A DNA stretch of 64,000 bases from Bradyrhizobium sp. B097 (GCF_038957035.1 NZ_CP152412.1:1-64000), one strand, 5' to 3'; numbered from the stretch's first letter, positions 36,734-45,769 are shown. Made by a program: numbers and translations. The notes: a model not told the origin generated them from the sequence alone.

Positions 36734-39268
36734 ATGTTTCGTGTTCTTACGTGTCTTTCAGGTGAGCATGACTGGCGGCTCGTTCTGCTCGCCGGCCTGG
36801 TCTGCTTCGCTGCCAGCATTGTCGCCGTCAACATCTTCCATCGCGCGATCGCTTCGCAAGCGAGGACGCGGCTGATCTGGATCGCGATCGCGGGAGCTGC
36901 GATCGGCTACGGCATCTGGGCAACGCATTTCATCGCCATGCTGGCCTACGAGCCGGGCGTGCCGACCGGCTACGGTATCGTCCTGACCGGTCTGTCGCTC
37001 GTCGCAGCGATGATGCTGACATCCGGCGGCCTCGGCCTTGCCGCCAGCGACTCCAGCAGCTGGCGTGCGCCGGTCGGCGGCGCGGTGATCGGCGTAGGCA
37101 TCGCCAGCATGCATTATCTCGGAATGTGGGCGCTGGAAGTGCCGGGCCACGTGGTGTGGTCGATGGATCTCGTGGCGGCCTCCATCGTGCTCGGCATGCT
37201 GTTCGGTTATGCCGCGCTGTCGGTCGCGGTCCGCTATCAGGATCGCTGGATGTCGCTCGTCGCGGCGCTGTTGCTGACGCTTGCGATCGTGTCGCATCAT
37301 TTCACCGCGATGGGTGCGGTCGAGATCGTTCCGGACCCGTTGCTGGCTCCGGAAGCCCTGTCGCTCTCTCCCGCCTTTCTCGCCATCGTGATCGCGGGCG
37401 TGGCGCTCTCGGTGCTCGGGATGAGCCTGGTCGGCGTGCTTGCCGACCGGCGCCTTGCGCTTCGCACCCGCCGCTTCGAGGAGATCATCAGCCAGCTCTC
37501 GCTGGCGCGCCAGCAGGTCGAGGCGTCGCAGAAGGAGCTGGAAGAACAGAGGCTCCGGCTGGATACGGCGATCAACCACATGGGTGAGGGGCTCTGCATG
37601 TTCGATGCGGAGAAGCGTCTCGTCGTGTGCAACGAGCGCTACGCCAAGATGTACCGGCTGCCGCCCGAATTGCTGCTGCCCGGCACCGCCCATCGCGAGA
37701 TCATCACGCATCGGATCGCCAACGGCATTCTCAGGGGCGAGACCAGCGACGTCGCCGCGACGCAAGTGCTCGCGACATTGAATGCGCTGCCGGCCGACGA
37801 GACCAGCAGCCGCGTCGACGAGCTTGCCGACGGCCGCCTGATCTGCGTGACGCGGCAGCCGATGCCCGGCGGCGGCTGGGTGGCGACGCATCGCGACGTT
37901 ACCGAGCAGCGGCGCTCCGAGGCCAAGATCACCCATATGGCGCAACACGACGCGCTGACCGATCTGCCGAACCGCGTGCTGCTCAAGGAATGGATGGAGC
38001 AGGCGCTCTCCGGCGCGCGGTGCGGCGGACCGAGCCTTGCGGTGCTGATGCTCGATCTCGACCGCTTCAAGGACGTCAACGACACCCTCGGGCATCCGGC
38101 AGGCGATGCGTTGCTGAAGTCGGTGGCCTCGCGGTTGCGCAGGTGCGTCAGCGATACCACGCTGGTCGCGCGGCTCGGCGGTGACGAGTTCGCTGTCATC
38201 GACTACGTCACCGATCCGGTCGCGGAAGCCGGTGTGCTCGCCGAGAGGATCAGGAAGGCGCTCAGCGAGCCGATCGATCTCGGCGATCATCGGGTGACCA
38301 CCACGACCAGCATCGGGATTGCGATCGCGCCGCGCGACGGCACCGATTCCGACGAGGTCCTGCGCAGCGCCGATCTTGCGCTCTACTCGGCCAAGAGCGG
38401 CGGGCGCGGCTCGTTCCGCTTCTTCGAGCCGGAGCTCGACCGGCTGCTGCAGACCCGGCGCAGCCTCGAGCGCGACATGCGCAGCGCGCTCGCCAACGGC
38501 GAGTTCGAGCTGCACTATCAGCCGTTCATCAACGTCGCGAGCGGGGAGACGTGCGGCTTCGAGGCGCTGCTGCGGTGGCATCATCCGCAACGCGGCATGG
38601 TGTCCCCGGCGCAGTTCATTCCGCTGGCGGAAGAGACCGGGCTGATCGTGCCGCTCGGCGAATGGGTGCTGCGCACCGCGTGTGCGGAAGCCGCCAAATG
38701 GCCCGATGACCTCAAGATCGCGATCAACCTGTCGCCGGTGCAGTTCAGGAGCCCGGAACTGGTCCCGGTGATCGTGCACGCGCTGGCGAGCTCGGGCGTT
38801 TCGCCCGACAGGCTCGAGCTCGAGGTCACCGAAACGGCGATCATCCAGGACAGCGAGGCGGTGTTCGCGGCGCTCAGCCAGCTGCATGATCTCGGGGTGC
38901 GGATCGCGCTCGACGATTTCGGCACCGGCTATTCGTCGCTGAGCTTCCTGCAGAAGTTTCCGTTCGACAAGGTCAAGATCGACCGCAGCTTCGTGTCCGA
39001 ACTCGCGGGCGCAACCGACGAGTCGCGCCGGATAGCGCGCGCGATCGTCCGCTTCGCGGTCAGCCTCGGCAAGACGACGACGGCCGAGGGCGTCGAAACG
39101 CGGGAGCAGCTCGACATCCTGCGCGCCGACGCCTGCGTGGAAGTGCAGGGCTTCCACTTCAGCCCCGCCGTCCAGAGCGAGAAGGTCGCACAGATGATTA
39201 GTGGGCGGATGCCCGTAGCGACCGAACGCCCCGCGGTTCGTCTGGCAATGGCGGGTGCCGCGTCCTGA
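36734..39268 (+). CDS. MHYT-PAS-GGDEF-EAL c-di-GMP protein
   Basis: This 844-residue protein is predicted to both make and break c-di-GMP. The N-terminal MHYT membrane sensor has the three motifs ATHFIAM, SMHYLGM and SHHFTAM, which are thought to bind metal and sense a diatomic gas or redox state. A PAS-7-type domain follows (HMGEGLCMFDAEKRLVVCNERYAKMY), then GGDEF (RLGGDEFAVI, intact; no RxxD site) and EAL (FEALLRWHHP, ELEVTETA, DDFGTGYSSL, KIDRSFV, AEGVET: catalytic residues intact). MFRVLTCL is the usual start of this family; an ATG 12 bases upstream is possible. Confidence 0.93.
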   Translation: MFRVLTCLSGEHDWRLVLLAGLVCFAASIVAVNIFHRAIASQARTRLIWIAIAGAAIGYGIWATHFIAMLAYEPGVPTGYGIVLTGLSLVAAMMLTSGGLGLAASDSSSWRAPVGGAVIGVGIASMHYLGMWALEVPGHVVWSMDLVAASIVLGMLFGYAALSVAVRYQDRWMSLVAALLLTLAIVSHHFTAMGAVEIVPDPLLAPEALSLSPAFLAIVIAGVALSVLGMSLVGVLADRRLALRTRRFEEIISQLSLARQQVEASQKELEEQRLRLDTAINHMGEGLCMFDAEKRLVVCNERYAKMYRLPPELLLPGTAHREIITHRIANGILRGETSDVAATQVLATLNALPADETSSRVDELADGRLICVTRQPMPGGGWVATHRDVTEQRRSEAKITHMAQHDALTDLPNRVLLKEWMEQALSGARCGGPSLAVLMLDLDRFKDVNDTLGHPAGDALLKSVASRLRRCVSDTTLVARLGGDEFAVIDYVTDPVAEAGVLAERIRKALSEPIDLGDHRVTTTTSIGIAIAPRDGTDSDEVLRSADLALYSAKSGGRGSFRFFEPELDRLLQTRRSLERDMRSALANGEFELHYQPFINVASGETCGFEALLRWHHPQRGMVSPAQFIPLAEETGLIVPLGEWVLRTACAEAAKWPDDLKIAINLSPVQFRSPELVPVIVHALASSGVSPDRLELEVTETAIIQDSEAVFAALSQLHDLGVRIALDDFGTGYSSLSFLQKFPFDKVKIDRSFVSELAGATDESRRIARAIVRFAVSLGKTTTAEGVETREQLDILRADACVEVQGFHFSPAVQSEKVAQMISGRMPVATERPAVRLAMAGAAS

Positions 39269-39490
39269 CCGAAAGGCCGCGCCAGCAGATTCAAATACCC
39301 ATGAGGCGTAAGGCCGCAGCAAGCAGTCAAAACCAAATTGCGCGTGGAGCGCAAAGCGGTTTTCGCGGCCGTTAGAATTTCTCTAAAGCGTGCCGTGTCC
39401 GCGCTTCCTTGACTTGGCAATCACCTCGGCATTCTTCACGCATGTGCCTTGCGCGATGGCGTTGTGGGCATGATCGTCAACGGAGGGGAG

Positions 39491-39775
39491 ATGCGCGTGA
39501 GAGTGATTATGAGCGCTGCGCTTGCAGCGTGCGTTCTGGGGCTTTTGGGTTCGACGGCGTTCGCCGACGGCTACAAGAATTGCACCAAGCTCGACAAGGC
39601 GTCGTGGAAGCCGGCAACCGATGCCGAAGCCAAGGCCAAGGCCGCCGGCTATGAGGTGCGCCGATCGAAGGTCGAGGGCTCCTGCTACGAAGTGTACGGC
39701 GTCAAGGAAGGCAAGCTCTACGAGCTGTTCTACAGCCCGGAGGATCTCAGCCTGAAGCACACGATCGCGAAGTGA
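39491..39775 (+). CDS. Periplasmic PepSY-like small protein
   Basis: The 94-residue product has a Sec signal peptide (MRVRVIMSAALAACVLGLLG... cut near AFA-DG) and a compact domain KNCTKLDKASWKPATDAEAKAKAAGYEVRRSKVEGSCYEVYG, which looks like the PepSY_2 type. Two cysteines (NCTK, GSCYE) may form a disulfide. A strong ribosome site, GGAGGGGAG, precedes the ATG. It is 10 bases before the cytochrome b gene, so the two are probably one unit; small PepSY proteins beside b-type cytochromes are common. Confidence 0.8.
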   Translation: MRVRVIMSAALAACVLGLLGSTAFADGYKNCTKLDKASWKPATDAEAKAKAAGYEVRRSKVEGSCYEVYGVKEGKLYELFYSPEDLSLKHTIAK

Positions 39776-39785
39776 AGCAGACGCG

Positions 39786-40343
39786 ATGACGAAGGCGGCG
39801 CCCGGCGCCCGCGGCGCCACCACCGTGCAGGTCTGGGACCTGCCGCTGCGGCTCTGGCACTGGGCGCTCGCCATCCTCGTCCTGGTCGCATGGGTGACGC
39901 CCAACATCTATGACCGGCTGCACCGGCTGGCGGGCTATTCCGTGATCGGGCTCTTGGCATTCCGGCTGATCTGGGGCTTTGCCGGCACGCGCTATGCGCG
40001 CTTCGGCAAGCTCGGCGTCCGATTGCGCGCCGCGCCACGCTACATCTGGAATCTCCGCCGCGGCATCACCGGCCGCTATATCGGGCTCAACCCCGCGGGC
40101 ACCGTGATGCTGGTGGCACTGCTGCTCACGCTCGCGGTCTCCGCGATCACGGGTGCAATGGAGGTCACGGTGACCTTCTTCGGGGTCTGGTGGGTCGAGG
40201 ACACTCACGCCTATGCCTCGGATGCGGTCATCATCCTGGTCGCCCTGCACGTGCTCGGCGTCATCGTGGTGGGATTGCTGCAGCGTCAGAACCTGGTGCG
40301 CGCGATGTTCACCGGGCGGAAGCTTTTCCGCAGTCCTCGGTAA
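39786..40343 (+). CDS. Cytochrome b561 / Ni-hydrogenase b-type di-heme membrane protein
   Basis: The 185-residue protein has four TM helices and the four heme ligands of the bacterial b561 family: His25 (LRLWHW), His46 (DRLHRLAGY), His141 (EDTHAY) and His155 (VALHVLG). It would pass electrons between the quinone pool and a periplasmic partner. The gene follows the PepSY-like gene by 10 bases and precedes, 241 bases on, the porin-FMN-ApbE-DUF4405 run. Confidence 0.9.
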   Translation: MTKAAPGARGATTVQVWDLPLRLWHWALAILVLVAWVTPNIYDRLHRLAGYSVIGLLAFRLIWGFAGTRYARFGKLGVRLRAAPRYIWNLRRGITGRYIGLNPAGTVMLVALLLTLAVSAITGAMEVTVTFFGVWWVEDTHAYASDAVIILVALHVLGVIVVGLLQRQNLVRAMFTGRKLFRSPR

Positions 40344-40440
40344 GCAGCTTCGCGCCGTCAGACCGGGGCGCGTCTTTGGCTCGGAAGCCCACGCGCAAAT
40401 CCGCCGTCGGTGCCGGAAAATCCCGACCTACCATTGAAGC

Positions 40441-40478
40441 TTATTCTTATTCTAATTCTAAACTTGAGCGATTCTAAC
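40441..40478 (+). promoter_or_regulatory. AT-rich ATTCTAA-type direct repeats before the porin gene
   Basis: TTATTCTTATTCTAATTCTA, then AACT and, ten bases on, ATTCTAAC: repeats of a TTATTC/TAATTC hexamer in an AT-rich island about 110-145 bases before the porin start. It probably contains the promoter or a regulator site for the flavin operon. It is not an exact iron-box (an inverted TTCTAAA pair would be expected). Confidence 0.4.
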
Positions 40479-40584
40479 TGCCGAGCTGCCACCAGCATGG
40501 CGGAAACTCTCCGAAATAATTCTCGGTAGTGTTAGGTGCGCCCTTATGTCGCGGGCTTTTCGTTTCCGCAGAGCAGGGGGGCGC

Positions 40585-42207
40585 ATGTCATCGCATCGTT
40601 GCGTGGGGTTAGGTGCATCGAAATTCGAACTTGGTTTTGATTCCAGACGTGCGGCGCTGCTCGCGGCGACCGCGCTGTCGATCGTCAGCAGCGGCAGTGC
40701 ATTCGGGGCCGAAGATACCGCGAACGAGGCGTTGCTGAAAAAGCTCGACAAGATGGAGCGGCGGATCCAGGCGCTCGAGGCCGAGTTGAAGCAGAAGGAC
40801 AGCCGCACACCGGCGCCGCAGGCGGCCTCGATCCGGAGCGCCAATGCCGCGGCTTCGTCGGTCGAGCCGAAAGAGGCGACCGACACCAAGGACCCGAAGG
40901 ACGCCAAGGGCAAGCCCGCGGCTCAATCAGCGCAGACGTCGGCCAAGCCGATGTTGCAGCTGCCCCCGCTTCCGGCGGTGGGTGACAAGCCCATTCTCGG
41001 GCTGGCGGACTCGCCCGTGGCCGGTCTCAGCATCGGCGCCTATGGCGAGATGAAGTTCGGGTCGATCCAAAATCCTGCCGCCAACGGCCAGTGGCAGAAG
41101 GGCTTCGACGCTGCACGATTCGTCTTGTTGCCGACCTATGCGATCACGCCAAACATCATCTTCAATGCCGAGATCGAGTTCGAGCACGCGGGCTCCGGCT
41201 TCGACAACGACGACAAGCTGCACGGCACCGCCGAGATCGAGCAGCTCTGGATCGATTTCAAGATCCTCGATCAGTTCAACTGGCGCGCGCCCGGCATTGA
41301 TCTCGTGCCGATCGGCTACATTAACCAGCACCACGAGCCGACGCTGTTCTACAGCGTGAACCGGCCCGAGCTGTACAACGGCCTTATTCCGTCGACCTGG
41401 AAGGTGCCGGGGACCAGCGTCTACGGCACCATCAGCGAAGATCTGAAGTATCAGGTGATGGTCAGCACCAGCAACGAAGATTTCGGCGACTCGTTCGATA
41501 ACCGCACCGAGGCCAAAACCGTGCCGCTTCCCGGAACGCCCTACGCCGCTGGCATCGATGGTCTGAGCGCGCTTGCCTTCTCCAGGCCCCCGCTCGGCGA
41601 CTTCCAGCAGCTCAACAATGCCGTGGCCGTCTCCGGACGGCTCGACGTCACGCCGACCTTCCTGCCCGGCTTCGCCGGAAGCGTCAGCGCCTATTTCTCG
41701 CCGAATACCACGCCGCGCGGGGCGCACGACGATCTTGGCAACTTCCTTGGCCGCTCGAACCTGACGATGTTCGACGCCGAGTTCCGCTATCGCGTCCCTG
41801 ATACCGGCCTCGAGTTCCGCGGCGAATATGTCCACGCAGAATTCGGCCATCCGGAGAATTTGCGCGCGAACAACGACTCCGATCCCACCAACAATGTGGG
41901 CAAGACCATGTACGGCTATTCCGGCGAGATCGCCTATCACGTGCCGCTTGGCACCTACCTCAACAGCGAGTGGGAGGCGGTGCCGTTCTATCGCTACACC
42001 TACCAGAACCTGCAGACCGGAGGCTTTGCCGGTACGGATGACAACCTGCCGACCGGCGCCGGTCAGCGACAGTACCATACCGCCGGCTTCGCGCTGTTCC
42101 CGTCGCCGAAGGTCGTGCTGAAGGCGACCTATCAGCACGTCATCGACAAGAGCATCACCGGCGCGATGTCGGATTCGTTCCTCGGCGGTGTCGGATTCTT
42201 CTTCTGA
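40585..42207 (+). CDS. Outer-membrane porin-like beta-barrel protein
   Basis: The 540-residue product has a signal peptide (with SRRAALLAATALSIVSSGS), then a coiled coil EALLKKLDKMERRIQALEAEL that trimeric porins of this kind use as a stalk, a charged Lys/Asp/Ala linker, and a barrel domain ending in FLGGVGFFF with the C-terminal Phe needed for outer-membrane insertion. It resembles phosphate-selective porin O/P types. A GGGGG ribosome site lies 4-10 bases before the ATG; an upstream ATG at 40546 lacks one. It begins the FMN-binding/ApbE operon. Confidence 0.83.
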   Translation: MSSHRCVGLGASKFELGFDSRRAALLAATALSIVSSGSAFGAEDTANEALLKKLDKMERRIQALEAELKQKDSRTPAPQAASIRSANAAASSVEPKEATDTKDPKDAKGKPAAQSAQTSAKPMLQLPPLPAVGDKPILGLADSPVAGLSIGAYGEMKFGSIQNPAANGQWQKGFDAARFVLLPTYAITPNIIFNAEIEFEHAGSGFDNDDKLHGTAEIEQLWIDFKILDQFNWRAPGIDLVPIGYINQHHEPTLFYSVNRPELYNGLIPSTWKVPGTSVYGTISEDLKYQVMVSTSNEDFGDSFDNRTEAKTVPLPGTPYAAGIDGLSALAFSRPPLGDFQQLNNAVAVSGRLDVTPTFLPGFAGSVSAYFSPNTTPRGAHDDLGNFLGRSNLTMFDAEFRYRVPDTGLEFRGEYVHAEFGHPENLRANNDSDPTNNVGKTMYGYSGEIAYHVPLGTYLNSEWEAVPFYRYTYQNLQTGGFAGTDDNLPTGAGQRQYHTAGFALFPSPKVVLKATYQHVIDKSITGAMSDSFLGGVGFFF

Positions 42208-42275
42208 GATCGGCGCGGCCGCTGCGGAGCGGGCGCGCCGCGGCATGACCACAAACGATGGGAGCGAAGTGAGAG

Positions 42276-42746
42276 ATGACGTGGGTTCGATATACACTGC
42301 CTGCAGCGGCGATCGTGTCGGCTGCTTCGCCGGCCTATGCCGTTCAGTATCTGTCGATCGAGGAGGCGCAGAAGCAGGCGTTTCCGTCGGCGACGAATTT
42401 CACCGAAGTCCAGGCAGGCCGGGTCTGGAAGGCCGAAGCCGGAGGCAAGGTCGCGGGCTTCCTCGTCTTCGACCGGGTGATCGGCAAGCACCTGTTCATC
42501 GACTATGCGGTGGCGCTGACGCCAGGCGGCGCAGTGCATAAGGTTGAGATCCTGCAATATCGGGAGTCCTATGGCGGCGAGATCCGGAGTCCGAGCTGGC
42601 TGGCGCAATTCGTCGGCAAGACCGGCGGCAGCGCGTTGAAGATCAACGGCGACATCCGGAATATCTCCGGCGCGACGCTGTCGTCGACGCATGTCACGGA
42701 GGGCGTGAAGAGGATCTTGGCCGCCTATGCCAATCGCCTCCGATAG
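42276..42746 (+). CDS. Periplasmic FMN-binding domain protein with covalent flavinylation site
   Basis: The 156-residue protein has a Sec signal peptide (cut near AYA-VQY) and an FMN-binding domain. The flavinylation motif is NISGATLSSTHVTEGVKRI; by analogy with NqrC and RnfG, Thr134 in SGAT should carry FMN through a phosphodiester bond. The gene overlaps apbE, which encodes the enzyme that attaches FMN, by 20 bases. It likely acts as a soluble or tethered electron carrier between membrane cytochrome and an outer acceptor. Confidence 0.9.
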   Translation: MTWVRYTLPAAAIVSAASPAYAVQYLSIEEAQKQAFPSATNFTEVQAGRVWKAEAGGKVAGFLVFDRVIGKHLFIDYAVALTPGGAVHKVEILQYRESYGGEIRSPSWLAQFVGKTGGSALKINGDIRNISGATLSSTHVTEGVKRILAAYANRLR

Positions 42747-43638
42747 TATTCGCCGCGCCCGGCCGCTGCTCGGCACCTTCGTCGAGATCGAGGTCGCGGC
42801 TGCCGCCGGGCCCCAAACGAATGCCGCCATTGACGCCGCATTCGATGCGGTCGCGCGGGTTCATCGGCTGATGAGCTTTCACGAGCACGACAGCGACGTC
42901 AGCCGCATCAACCGGGAAGCCGGCGTCCGGCCGACGCGCGTTCATGCCTGGACGTTCGAGGTCCTGGAGGCGGCGCTCGAGATGCATCGCCGCTCCAAGG
43001 GTGCCTTCGATGTCACCGTTGCGCCGGTGTTGCAAGCCATGGGCCTGCTGCCCGGACCGGGCGGCGATCGCGTCATCGAGCCGGAACAGAGCCTCGACAA
43101 TGCGATCGAGCTGCTGCCCGAACGAGCGGTGCGCCTTCGATCACCGGGCATCACGATCGATCTCGGAGGCATCGCCAAGGGCTTTGCCGTCGACCGCGCC
43201 GTCGAGGTGTTGCGCAGCTTCGATATTCCGGGCGGGGTGGTGAATGCCGGCGGCGATCTTCGGGTGTTCGGACAGGAGCCGCACACGGTCCATCTGCGCG
43301 ACCCCCGCGACCCGCTCCGCCTGCTCGCTGGTGTCGAGCTGACGGATCAGGCGTTGGCATCGACCGCACTTCGTTTTGATTTGGTCGACGGAGCGCCTCC
43401 GGGGACTTCGGCAATCATCGATCCCGCCACGGGCAATCCGGCCAACGTCGCGATCGGCGCCACGGTCTGCGCGCCCTCATGCATGATCGCCGATGCGCTG
43501 ACGAAGGCTGTCATGATCTCGGGGACCGATGCCGGCGACCTGCTTGAGCATTACACGGCAAGTGCCTTGCTGATCTCGACCGACGGCGACGTTCAGATCA
43601 CGTCCGACTGGCGTCAGGCGGTGCATCTTGCGGCTTAA
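42727..43638 (+). CDS. apbE: FAD:protein FMN transferase ApbE
   Basis: ApbE transfers FMN from FAD to a Thr/Ser of target proteins. The 303-residue protein has PLLGTFVEIEV, SKGAFDVTVAPVLQAM, ITIDLGGIAKGFAVDRAVE, GGVVNAGGDLRVFG and the metal-binding ADALTKAVMISG. Oddly it shows no signal peptide or lipobox (it starts MPIASDSIRRARP), although its apparent target is exported. It overlaps the FMN-binding gene by 20 bases and the next gene by about 11, so the three are tightly coupled. Confidence 0.93.
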   Translation: MPIASDSIRRARPLLGTFVEIEVAAAAGPQTNAAIDAAFDAVARVHRLMSFHEHDSDVSRINREAGVRPTRVHAWTFEVLEAALEMHRRSKGAFDVTVAPVLQAMGLLPGPGGDRVIEPEQSLDNAIELLPERAVRLRSPGITIDLGGIAKGFAVDRAVEVLRSFDIPGGVVNAGGDLRVFGQEPHTVHLRDPRDPLRLLAGVELTDQALASTALRFDLVDGAPPGTSAIIDPATGNPANVAIGATVCAPSCMIADALTKAVMISGTDAGDLLEHYTASALLISTDGDVQITSDWRQAVHLAA

Positions 43639-44047
43639 ACGTTCATTTCGCTATTCGATGTACGCGACGTTCGGAGCGCTGTTGCTAACCGGCGCCGGCT
43701 GGCTGGTGGCGGATTGGCAAAAGAACGTTGCCGGCGACGAGATCTGGCAGCAGGCCGCCGCCAACTTATTGATGGTTCATGGCGGGGTCGCCATGCTGGC
43801 GCTGTTGACGCTGGGCGCCCTCATCCCCGTGCATCTGCTGCGCGCGTGGCGGAGCCGCAAGAATCGCATTTCGGGATCGATCATGGCGGCGTTCAATGCG
43901 GTCCTGATCGTGACCGCCTTCGGGCTCTATTATCTTGGGTCCGAGGAGGTGCGGCCCTGGATGAGTTGGATCCACCTCACAGCGGGATTTGCCCTCTCTT
44001 TGATGTTTCCGCTTCACATCTGGCTGGGCCGACGAGAGTTGCGGTGA
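43628..44047 (+). CDS. DUF4405-like four-histidine membrane cytochrome
   Basis: The 139-residue protein has four TM helices and four histidines placed like b-heme ligands: His51 (LLMVHGG) and His69 (LIPVHLL) in TM2, His116 (SWIHLTAG) and His130 (FPLHIWLG) in TM4. This predicts two bis-His hemes. DUF4405-type proteins are known neighbours of FMN-binding and ApbE genes. The start is uncertain: TTG at 43628 overlaps apbE and keeps a positive N terminus (MRLKRSFRY); ATG at 43658 is the alternative. Confidence 0.8.
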   Translation: MRLKRSFRYSMYATFGALLLTGAGWLVADWQKNVAGDEIWQQAAANLLMVHGGVAMLALLTLGALIPVHLLRAWRSRKNRISGSIMAAFNAVLIVTAFGLYYLGSEEVRPWMSWIHLTAGFALSLMFPLHIWLGRRELR

Positions 44048-44053
44048 AGCCCC

Positions 44054-44728
44054 TCATTGCACCGGCGGGTCGCCGGAGGTGCGCTTCTTGGCGAGGTCCA
44101 TTTCGGTGACCGCGATCAGGATCTCGGCGCGGGTCTTCAGGTCGGGCGCTTCCAGCATCGCCTGCTTCTCGGCCGGACCATAGGGCGACATCATCGCCAG
44201 TGCATTGACCAGCGCCTCGTTCGGCGCGGATTCGATGCCTTCCCAGTCGACCTTCAGATTGTTGGCTTCCAGGAAATCCGCAAGCACCTCGAGCAGCGCC
44301 TTGCGATCGACGGCGTCCTCGCCCTTGCGCGCGGTGAAGTCGCCGGCGAAGGAGAAGAAGTCGACCTTGCACTGCCGGTACGGCGTCTGCACGGTCAGCT
44401 CCTCGACCACCTTGAAGCGGGCGACGCCGGTCAGTTCGAGAATGTAGCGGCCGTCGCCGGATTCGGCGAGCTGGGTGATGCGGCCGACGCAGCCGATGCG
44501 GAACAGCGCCGGCTTGGCCTCCTTCTGCGAATGCGCCACGTCGGGCTGGATCATGCCGATCAGGCGGTGACCGTCGCGCAGCGCGTCGTCGATCATCGCG
44601 AGATAACGCGGCTCGAAGATGTTGAGCGGCATCTGGCCGCGCGGCAGCAGCAGCGCGCCCGGCAGCGGGAACACCGGGATCACCTCGGGGAGCTCGCCGG
44701 GCCCGCGATATTCGGCATTGATCGGCAT
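44054..44728 (-). CDS. Lon N-terminal (substrate-binding) domain protein
   Basis: The 224-residue protein consists of a Lon-type LAN domain without ATPase or protease parts: IPVFPLPGALLLPRGQMPLNIFEPRYLAMIDDALRDGHRLIGMI, IGCVGRITQLAESGDGRYILELTGVARFKV, then a helical part. Stand-alone Lon-N proteins are common in alphaproteobacteria; their role is uncertain. The gene is 30 bases downstream of the thioredoxin-TPR gene on the same strand, the usual neighbour, so they are probably an operon. Confidence 0.9.
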   Translation of the reverse strand: MPINAEYRGPGELPEVIPVFPLPGALLLPRGQMPLNIFEPRYLAMIDDALRDGHRLIGMIQPDVAHSQKEAKPALFRIGCVGRITQLAESGDGRYILELTGVARFKVVEELTVQTPYRQCKVDFFSFAGDFTARKGEDAVDRKALLEVLADFLEANNLKVDWEGIESAPNEALVNALAMMSPYGPAEKQAMLEAPDLKTRAEILIAVTEMDLAKKRTSGDPPVQ

Positions 44729-44758
44729 CTGCGGTCCCGGTGCTGTGACGGGCGTACG

Positions 44759-45679
44759 TTACGAGAATAGAATCGTCGACAACCGCCTGCGCCCCTCGAC
44801 GGTTGCCTCATCGGTGCCGCCCCACGCCTCGAAGAACTGCACCAGCTGCTTGCGCGCGCCGTCGTCGTTCCACTTGCGGTCACGCTTGACGATGGCGAGC
44901 AGCTGCTCGGTCGCCTCCGTGCGCTTGTTCATGGCATTGAGCGCGGTCGCGAGATCGAACCGGGCCTGATGATCGAGCGGGTTTGCGGCGACTTTCTGTT
45001 CCAGCTCGGCGATCGGGCCGACCGACTGCGCCTGCTCGGCGAGATCGATCGCCGCCTGCACCGCCTTCACCGCGGCGTCATTGCGCTTGGATTCCGGCAC
45101 CATCGCAAGCGTCTGCTTGGCCTGCTCGACCGCACCCGACGTGACGTAGCACTTGGCGAGGCCGGCTAGCGCCGCGATGTTGGTGGCGTCGTGCGCCAGC
45201 ACCTCGGCATAGATCTGCGCCGCACCCTCGACATCGCCCTCGGCAAGCACGGCGTCGGCCTCGGCCAGGATCTCCGCAAGATTGGGCTCGCCGGCGGCGG
45301 GCACACCCTTGGTGATCTTCTCGATGAAGGCGTTGATCTGGCTCTCCGGCACCGCGCCCATGAAGCCATCGGCGGGCTGGCCGTTGACGAAGGCGATCAC
45401 GGCCGGGATCGACTGGATGCCCATCTGGCCGGGAATCTGCGGATGCTCGTCGATGTTCATCTTGACCAGCTTGACCCGGCCCTTGGCGTTGCGGACCGCC
45501 TTTTCCAGCATCGGGGTGAGCTGGCGGCACGGACCGCACCACGGCGCCCAGAAGTCGATCATGACCGGCTGGCGGCGCGATTCCTCGATGACGTCCTTGA
45601 CGAAGGTCTGGGTCGTCGTCTCCTTGATCAGATCGGGCGCTGCCTCGGGCGTGGGGCCGCCCTGCTCCATTATCGTCAC
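44759..45679 (-). CDS. Thioredoxin-TPR protein (CnoX/YbbN-like)
   Basis: YbbN/CnoX proteins are stress chaperones that bind oxidised clients and hand them to GroEL. The 306-residue protein has a thioredoxin domain with an intact WCGPC motif (C48 and C51), SIPAVIAFVNGQPADGFMGAVPE, then TPR-type helices (about 150-306). E. coli YbbN lacks the first cysteine; here both are present, so it should be redox active. A GTG at 45679 with GAGG 5 bases upstream is preferred to the ATG at 45670. Confidence 0.88.
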   Translation of the reverse strand: MTIMEQGGPTPEAAPDLIKETTTQTFVKDVIEESRRQPVMIDFWAPWCGPCRQLTPMLEKAVRNAKGRVKLVKMNIDEHPQIPGQMGIQSIPAVIAFVNGQPADGFMGAVPESQINAFIEKITKGVPAAGEPNLAEILAEADAVLAEGDVEGAAQIYAEVLAHDATNIAALAGLAKCYVTSGAVEQAKQTLAMVPESKRNDAAVKAVQAAIDLAEQAQSVGPIAELEQKVAANPLDHQARFDLATALNAMNKRTEATEQLLAIVKRDRKWNDDGARKQLVQFFEAWGGTDEATVEGRRRLSTILFS

Positions 45680-45769
45680 GTTGTCCTCGCCTTGGTCTTC
45701 TGAGGTCGGAAAAATACGGGGGCGTTCTAGCACGCTCCGGACGGCGTGTTCAGCCGTTCTGTCAGCCTA

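Noticed and set aside
40441..40478. Irr/iron-control element
   Set aside because: The ATTCTAA units are direct repeats; the inverted TTTAGAA/TTCTAAA pair is not present.
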